From NCBI RefSeq assembly GCF_025376885.1, contig NZ_JAHUBR010000003.1:1-64000 (forward strand): DNA of 64,000 nt. The letters run 5' to 3'. The notes below the pieces were generated by a model. The model was given only the letters and a program-made list of their open reading frames with translations. It was not told the DNA's origin and did not search any database. A program made the position numbers and the translations under genes. The stretch is from Pseudoruegeria sp. SHC-113. Its GTDB lineage: Bacteria; Pseudomonadota; Alphaproteobacteria; Rhodobacterales; Rhodobacteraceae. Positions within the stretch are counted from its first letter, which is position 1. Each line of letters begins with the position of its first letter. This document shows, in pieces, positions 59,299-64,000 of this stretch.

Positions 59299-60195
59299 TC
59301 AAGGGGTGGCTTCGCCGAATTGCAGAAAAGTGACGTGGGGGATGCGCGCGGCCTGCTCCGGCCAGTGGGTGAGGTTGCGCACCTGCCCCTCGCGGCGCAC
59401 CCGGCGCACGGCTTCGATATCCACCTCGGCGATGGTCCAGCCCGGCGTGTCCATCGGCCCCTGCATCAGCACGCCATCGGGCGGAAAGCCGTGATCCGGC
59501 GGGCCGTAGAGCGCGGCGGCGCCGTGGTTTTCATCCACTGCCGGGCACCAATCCACCGGGCCCACGGTGACGGAATGGACAACCACCATTTGGTTCTCCA
59601 GCGCCCGCGCCATGCAGCCCACGCGAACGCGGTGATAGCCCATGAGTGCATCGGTGCAGGAGGGCACGAGCAGGATCTCGGCCCCGGCTTCGGCCAGCGC
59701 GCGGGCGAGCAGGGGGAACTCGCTGTCGTAGCAGATCAGGATGCCGATGCGCCCGAAGGGCGTCTCCACGAGGGCGGGGCCGTCGCCTGCGCGCAGGCTC
59801 CAGCTGTCGCGCTCGTATTGGGTCATGATCTGCTTGTCAGCATGGGCGCGCGCACCATCGGGGCGGTAGAAGCCTGCGCGGTTGATATGGGTGCCGTTAC
59901 CGCCGTCCACCGGGGCGGAGGGCCCGAGGATATGGACGCCGTGGTCAGCGGCCAGTGCAGCGAGGATGCCATCGGCCAGATCCCACTGCGCGGCGGCAGC
60001 ATCCGTGCAGGCGGCCTGATCGCCGCGCACGGCCTCGCCGGCAAGGCTGGCCCATTCCATGCCACCGTATTCCGGGAAGACAAGCAGATCGGCCCCGGCC
60101 TGTGCCGCCTGTGCCACCCAGCGGGCGAGCTTTTTCCGCAGGGCTTCGGGCGAGGCGAGCCAGTCGATCGGATAGGCGGCACTGGCGATCTTCAT
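59299..60195 (-). CDS. Carbon-nitrogen hydrolase (nitrilase superfamily)
   Basis: The 298-residue cytosolic enzyme has the catalytic triad Glu42 in VFPEYGG, Lys121 in HADKQIMTQYE and Cys155 in ILICYDSEFP. The family hydrolyses amides or nitriles. The substrate is unknown; its sequence is not close to the well-known NadE or biotinidase types by eye. It overlaps the upstream GNAT gene by four bases (ATGA) and is probably translated with it. Confidence 0.92.
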   Translation of the reverse strand: MKIASAAYPIDWLASPEALRKKLARWVAQAAQAGADLLVFPEYGGMEWASLAGEAVRGDQAACTDAAAAQWDLADGILAALAADHGVHILGPSAPVDGGNGTHINRAGFYRPDGARAHADKQIMTQYERDSWSLRAGDGPALVETPFGRIGILICYDSEFPLLARALAEAGAEILLVPSCTDALMGYHRVRVGCMARALENQMVVVHSVTVGPVDWCPAVDENHGAAALYGPPDHGFPPDGVLMQGPMDTPGWTIAEVDIEAVRRVRREGQVRNLTHWPEQAARIPHVTFLQFGEATP

Positions 60196-60773
60196 AGGGC
60201 GCGGCTCCAGAGTTGCAGGGGCTTTTCCGTCTCGGTGGTGTCGCCGTGATCCTTCCAGCGGAACTGGGCGAAAGCGCCCTCCACCGGGGCATATCCGCGC
60301 TTGCGCCAGAAGCCGTCGAGCGGGCGATAGCTGGCGGGGCGCGCCGGGTGATCCGCAGGGCGCTGCACGGCGCAGAAGACGGCATGGCTGCGGCCAAGGC
60401 TGCGGGCGTGGGCCTCGCGGGCGTCAAAGAATGCGTGGCCCAGCCCTTGCCCGCGATAGGCGGGCAGCAGGACGGATTCGGCGCAGTAGAAACATTGCTC
60501 CACGGCAAGCCCGGCCTTGGCGAGCGGCGCGGCGAATTCCGAGGCGTGATCTTCCATCGGCGTGCCCGTGGCGGCCCCGACAATCCGGCCTTCGTCCAAA
60601 GCGGCGACGACAATCGCGCCGGGGCTGGCCTCATAGGTGGCTAGATAGCGCCGTTCATAGGCCTCATCGCCATCGTAGAGATAGGGCCATTCGGCGAAAA
60701 CGGCGATGCGCAGGCGAGCCAGATCCCCAAGGGCTGCGCGCAGGGTGCTGCCGGTGAGGGGTTTGACCTCCAT
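60192..60773 (-). CDS. GNAT family N-acetyltransferase
   Basis: The 193-residue protein has the GNAT core: IVVAALDEGRIVGAATGTPM as beta strands 2-4 and VLLPAYRGQGLGHAFFDAREA as the acetyl-CoA binding R/Q-x-x-G-x-G/A motif. It would acetylate an unknown amine. It overlaps the nitrilase gene by four bases and abuts the phosphatase-like gene upstream with a one-base overlap (TGATG). The pair GNAT-nitrilase suggests a linked amide-forming or amide-removing step. Confidence 0.9.
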   Translation of the reverse strand: MEVKPLTGSTLRAALGDLARLRIAVFAEWPYLYDGDEAYERRYLATYEASPGAIVVAALDEGRIVGAATGTPMEDHASEFAAPLAKAGLAVEQCFYCAESVLLPAYRGQGLGHAFFDAREAHARSLGRSHAVFCAVQRPADHPARPASYRPLDGFWRKRGYAPVEGAFAQFRWKDHGDTTETEKPLQLWSRAL

Positions 60774-61249
60774 CAGGCGGGGCTGCCTTGCAGCGCGCCA
60801 CCAAACCGGGCGCGGACGCGGTCGCGGATCTGGTCGCGGGTCTGGCGGTAGGCGGCGAGTTTCGTCTCCCGCGTTTCGCCAAGGCCCGTGGGATCGAGCA
60901 CTGGCCAGTATTCCACCTCGAGATGGGCGTAGCGCGTCAGCTCCAGTGCCATCCGCTGGCTGGCGGGGGAAAGCGCCACGATCAGATCGTAACCCGACAG
61001 ATCATCGCCCCAGGCCAGCATCTCCTCGAAGGAGCGCGATCGGTGGCGCGAGATCTCAACGCCGATCTCGTCGCAGACGGAAATGGCGAAGCCGTCGATC
61101 TCCAGATCGTTGCGCACCCCGGCGGATTGCACATAGATCTCCTGCCCGCAAAGCGCCTTGGTGATACCTTCGGCCATGGGGGAGCGGACGGCGTTGTGAT
61201 CGCAGCAGAACAGAACAGACGTGGGGATCTGCACGTCGCCCATCGTCAC
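60773..61249 (-). CDS. Low-molecular-weight phosphatase / arsenate reductase-like protein
   Basis: The 158-residue cytosolic protein has the P-loop Cys16-x5-Arg22 (FCCDHNAVRSPMAEG) and the general-acid segment PVLDPTG, as in low-molecular-weight protein tyrosine phosphatases. A conserved gene of this type stands between UPF0262 and infA in Rhodobacterales. Whether it acts on phosphotyrosine or arsenate is open. The start is GTG at 61249 overlapping the UPF0262 stop, with ATG 61243 as an alternative. Confidence 0.9.
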   Translation of the reverse strand: MTMGDVQIPTSVLFCCDHNAVRSPMAEGITKALCGQEIYVQSAGVRNDLEIDGFAISVCDEIGVEISRHRSRSFEEMLAWGDDLSGYDLIVALSPASQRMALELTRYAHLEVEYWPVLDPTGLGETRETKLAAYRQTRDQIRDRVRARFGGALQGSPA

Positions 61250-61725
61250 TGACCGAAATGCAGAACGCAGATCAGAGTGAAGAGGCGGCGCGCGGTGTCG
61301 ATGTCGACCTCGGCCTTGCCCTCAAGGCGCTCCTGCACCACGCGGGCACCCTCGTTATGAATGCCGCGCCGGGCCATGTCGATGGCTTCGATCTGGCTGG
61401 GGGGCAGTTTCTTCACGGCATCGAAATAGCTTTTGCAGATCTGGAAGTAGTCTTTCACCACCTGCCGGAACGGCCCGAGCGACATGTGGAAATCCACCAC
61501 TTTCGCCTCGGCTTCTGTGGTGATCTCGAACACCAGCCGCCGCTCGCGGATCGCCAGCACAAGGCCGAAGGGGCCTTCGGGAGCGTCTTGCCCGTCACGG
61601 CCCGGCAGCACGAAGGAATTGTCTTCCAGCAGGTCAAAGATGGCGACCTTGCGCTCCTGCTCGATCTCGGGCGTCGGGGCCGGGAGGCCGGAGTCGTCGA
61701 TTTCAACGCGGATGAGTTTGCTCAT
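61246..61725 (-). CDS. UPF0262 family protein
   Basis: The 159-residue protein matches UPF0262 from SKLIRVEIDDSGLPAPTPEIEQ through FHMSLGPFRQVVKDYF to DTARRLFTLICVLH. The function is unknown, and the family is largely alphaproteobacterial as far as I know. It lies four bases after hisD and overlaps the phosphatase-like gene, so it is in the same operon. Confidence 0.93.
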   Translation of the reverse strand: MSKLIRVEIDDSGLPAPTPEIEQERKVAIFDLLEDNSFVLPGRDGQDAPEGPFGLVLAIRERRLVFEITTEAEAKVVDFHMSLGPFRQVVKDYFQICKSYFDAVKKLPPSQIEAIDMARRGIHNEGARVVQERLEGKAEVDIDTARRLFTLICVLHFGQ

Positions 61726-61729
61726 CGCC

Positions 61730-63034
61730 TTATCCCTCGTTCAAGGCATCAAGCCGGGCGCGGACGCTCAGGCCATGGGCTTCAAGGCTTTCCGAAATCG
61801 CCAGCCGTTCCGCCGCCGGGCCGATGGCGGCCAGTGCGCGGGGGGTCATGCGCGACAGCGTCGTGCGCTTCATGAAATCCAGAACCGACAGGCCGGAGGA
61901 GAAGCGCGCCGAGCGGGCCGTGGGCAGCACGTGGTTCGGCCCGCCGACGTAATCGCCGATGGCCTCCGGCGTGTAGGCGCCGATGAAAATGGCGCCGGCG
62001 TGGGTGATCTTGCCCACGTAGCTTTCCGCATCGGCCACGCAAAGCTGAAGGTGCTCCGGCGCGATGCGATCCGACAGCTGCGCGGCCACATCCAGATCGG
62101 GCACTGTGATCACCGCGCCGAAATCGCGCCAGCTTGCGCCCGCGATGGCACGGCGCTCCAGCGTTTCCAGCCGTTTTTCCACGGCAGCGGCAACAGCCTT
62201 GCCGAAAGCAGCATCATCGGTGATCAGGATCGACTGCGCGCTTTCATCGTGCTCGGCTTGGCTCAGCAGATCCACCGCGATCCAGTCCGGATCATTGTCC
62301 TTGTCGGCGATCACGAGGATCTCGCTCGGCCCTGCGATCATGTCGATCCCGACCTTGCCAAACACGCGGCGCTTGGCGGCGGCCACGAAGGCGTTGCCGG
62401 GGCCAGTGATCTTGTCCACCGGGGCGATGGTTTCCGTGCCATAGGCCAGCGCGGCCACGGCCTGCGCGCCGCCGATGCGGTAGATCTCATCCACCCCGGC
62501 CAGTTGCGCGGCCAGTAGCACCAGCGGGTTCGTCACCCCGCCCGGCGTGGGCACGACGATGGCGAGCCGCTCCACGCCGGCCACCTTGGCCGGAATCGCG
62601 TTCATCAGCACCGAAGACGGGTAGGAGGCCAGGCCGCCCGGCACATAGAGGCCAGCCGCCGAGACAGGCCCCCAGCGCCAGCCCAGAGTCGCGCCGGAGG
62701 CGTCCTCCCACTGCGCATCTTCGGGCAATTGCCGTTCGTGGTAGGCGCGGATGCGGTCTGCGGCCAGCTCCAGCGCGGCGCGCTCCTCTGGCGAGACCTT
62801 GGCACATTCCGCCGCGATCTCTTCCGGCGTGAAGGCCAGCGTTTCGGGGGTGAGCTCAAGCCGGTCGAACTTCGCCGTCAGCGCGATCACCGCCGCATCG
62901 CCGCGCGCGCGGACGTCGGCGATGATCTCGGCGACCACCGCGTCCACATCGGGCGAATCCTCGCGCTTGGTGGTCAGGAAGGCGGCGAAATCCGCCTCGA
63001 AGGAGGCATCGGAAGCGTTCAGGAACAGGGGCAA
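61730..63034 (-). CDS. hisD: Histidinol dehydrogenase
   Basis: The 434-residue zinc enzyme does the last two steps of histidine synthesis, L-histidinol to L-histidine with NAD. Conserved parts include [23 protein letters not shown] split around the NAD loop, [30 protein letters not shown] and APEHLQL with metal-binding and catalytic His and Glu. The TTG at 63034 gives the length usual for HisD; an in-frame TTG at 63076 would overlap the DUF2948 gene by 38 bases. It is followed by UPF0262 after four bases. Confidence 0.96.
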   Translation of the reverse strand: MPLFLNASDASFEADFAAFLTTKREDSPDVDAVVAEIIADVRARGDAAVIALTAKFDRLELTPETLAFTPEEIAAECAKVSPEERAALELAADRIRAYHERQLPEDAQWEDASGATLGWRWGPVSAAGLYVPGGLASYPSSVLMNAIPAKVAGVERLAIVVPTPGGVTNPLVLLAAQLAGVDEIYRIGGAQAVAALAYGTETIAPVDKITGPGNAFVAAAKRRVFGKVGIDMIAGPSEILVIADKDNDPDWIAVDLLSQAEHDESAQSILITDDAAFGKAVAAAVEKRLETLERRAIAGASWRDFGAVITVPDLDVAAQLSDRIAPEHLQLCVADAESYVGKITHAGAIFIGAYTPEAIGDYVGGPNHVLPTARSARFSSGLSVLDFMKRTTLSRMTPRALAAIGPAAERLAISESLEAHGLSVRARLDALNEG

Positions 63035-63038
63035 GGGC

Positions 63039-63518
63039 TTAGTCCGGGTGGTGAGGCATGTGGCGCGCGTTGGCAAGATAGGGCCGCGTCACGTCTTTCA
63101 AGGTGGCTTCAAGGCATTCGACCTGCAGGCGGATCGCGCCATCGCCGGCCAGCGTGATCTCCACGATGCCGGCGGCGTCCTCGCCCGGCTGCCAATCGAC
63201 CGACAGCAACGAGAGCACGGTATCCGCATCGCCGCGCTGCACGCCCTGGCTCTGCACGCTCAGCACCGAGTCAAAGGCCAGAACCGATTGCACCCGCTCA
63301 TAGGGGCGGTGGCGCTTTTCGGCCTGCGGCAGATCCTCCCAGCGGAAGCGGTTCAGCAGCAGGGCGAAGCGGCGCTCTTTTGGTTGCCAAGTCATCTCCG
63401 TGGCCGGAAAAACAGCATCCTGCGTCAGGCTGGCGATCACCTGCAGATCCTCGGCGTCCAGCGCCTTCAGGTGCAGCGCGGCCTCGCCGCCGTCTTCGAA
63501 ACGGGCATCTTCCTGCAT
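63039..63518 (-). CDS. DUF2948 family protein
   Basis: The 159-residue protein has the DUF2948 pattern (LHLKALDAEDLQVIASLTQD, ALLLNRFRWEDL, YERVQSVLAFDSVLSV) and is beta-rich and soluble. The function is unknown. In Rhodobacterales it lies between murA and hisD, as here, with a one-base overlap to murA and a four-base gap to the preferred hisD start. Confidence 0.92.
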   Translation of the reverse strand: MQEDARFEDGGEAALHLKALDAEDLQVIASLTQDAVFPATEMTWQPKERRFALLLNRFRWEDLPQAEKRHRPYERVQSVLAFDSVLSVQSQGVQRGDADTVLSLLSVDWQPGEDAAGIVEITLAGDGAIRLQVECLEATLKDVTRPYLANARHMPHHPD

Positions 63519-64000
63519 CAGCCGGGTATCCTTTCGATCAGCGCCCCGCAGGCACGCAGTTTCTCTTCGACGCGCTCATAGCCGCGATCAAGGTGGTAAA
63601 CGCGCGAAACGACCGTCTCGCCCTCCGCCGCCAGACCGGCGAGGATCAGCGACACCGAGGCACGCAGATCGGTGGCCATCACCGGCGCGCCTTTCAGCCG
63701 TTCGACGCCCGTCACGGTGGCATGGCCGCCGTGCACGTCAATCTTCGCGCCCATGCGGATCAGCTCGGGCGCATGCATGAAGCGGTTCTCGAAGATCTTC
63801 TCTTCGAGAACGCTGGTGCCCTCGGCGGTGCACAGCAGCGCCATCATCTGCGCCTGCAGATCGGTGGGGAAGCCGGGGAAAGGCTCGGTGGTCACATCCA
63901 CCGCCTTGGCGCGGCCATTGCGGCGGGAGACTTTAAGCCCGCGCGCCGTTTCCTCGATGCTGACGCCCGCGGCATGGAGCTTCTCGCAGAACGCGCCCAC
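63518..64000 (-). CDS. murA: UDP-N-acetylglucosamine 1-carboxyvinyltransferase, C-terminal part (cut by the right edge)
   Basis: The 160 visible residues are the C-terminal part of Mur[56 protein letters not shown] and [20 protein letters not shown]. MurA transfers enolpyruvate to UDP-GlcNAc, the first committed step of peptidoglycan synthesis. The N-terminal part, with the active-site Cys, lies outside the window. It is the first gene of the visible minus-strand block. Confidence 0.96.
   Translation of the reverse strand: MGAFCEKLHAAGVSIEETARGLKVSRRNGRAKAVDVTTEPFPGFPTDLQAQMMALLCTAEGTSVLEEKIFENRFMHAPELIRMGAKIDVHGGHATVTGVERLKGAPVMATDLRASVSLILAGLAAEGETVVSRVYHLDRGYERVEEKLRACGALIERIPG

Overview
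The window is a high-G+C alphaproteobacterial chromosome segment, most probably from the order Rhodobacterales (Roseobacter/Rhodobacteraceae). The main reasons are the murA-DUF2948-hisD-UPF0262-LMW phosphatase-infA-maf-RNase G-yacG block at the right end, the TAXI-type TRAP transporter, the folM-like SDR-uvrC-pgsA-moaD-moaE block and the bfr-bfd-hemP iron block. This is inferred from gene content; no database was consulted. There is no CRISPR array, intact prophage or complete insertion sequence.

Left part (1-14.8 kb): the end of an rRNA operon (5S) and its terminator, tRNA-Gly(TCC), an ABC exporter and an acyl-CoA synthetase. Then follow a secreted protein of unknown function, an orphan RbsD, and a membrane glycerophosphodiesterase overlapping a phospholipase A2-like secreted protein. 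Three glycosyltransferase-type proteins come next, one fused to a methyltransferase-like domain. A YqjD/YqjE-like membrane pair and bacterioferritin, Bfd, HemP and a small protein close this part.

14.8-31.9 kb: a compact catabolic locus. An RpiR/MurR regulator, TAXI-TRAP uptake system and universal stress protein lie on the minus strand. A class III aminotransferase and a BKACE-type beta-keto acid cleavage enzyme diverge from them, with perfect palindromic operators in between. The arrangement suggests uptake, deamination and cleavage of an unknown amino compound. glpD-glpK with an operator-like element follow, then an S49 peptidase, a tiny zinc-ribbon protein, a Na/Ca exchanger, a pteridine-reductase-like SDR, uvrC, pgsA, moaD and moaE.

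31.9-50.4 kb: a nearly complete type II secretion system (gspC D E F, gspG H I J K L M and the prepilin peptidase gspO), interrupted by an oppositely oriented lipoprotein gene. Two secreted Sel1-repeat proteins, a small exported protein, a fibre-like repeat protein, a methyltransferase and two sulfotransferases follow. The exported proteins beside the T2SS are candidate substrates, which is inference.

50.6-54.9 kb: the most unusual gene of the window, a 1012-residue fusion of an ArsP/YraQ-like permease with an FG-GAP beta-propeller and an ASPIC/UnbV domain, followed by kynureninase. From 54.9 to 57.05 kb lies a gene-poor, A+T-richer stretch with a frameshifted exported-protein gene, a small lipoprotein and a possible IS end, ending at the 3' end of tRNA-Phe. 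It looks like a decayed integrated element.

57-64 kb: the conserved housekeeping block from tRNA-Phe and yacG through infA and hisD to murA, which is cut by the window edge. A nitrilase-family hydrolase and a GNAT acetyltransferase gene sit inside this block.
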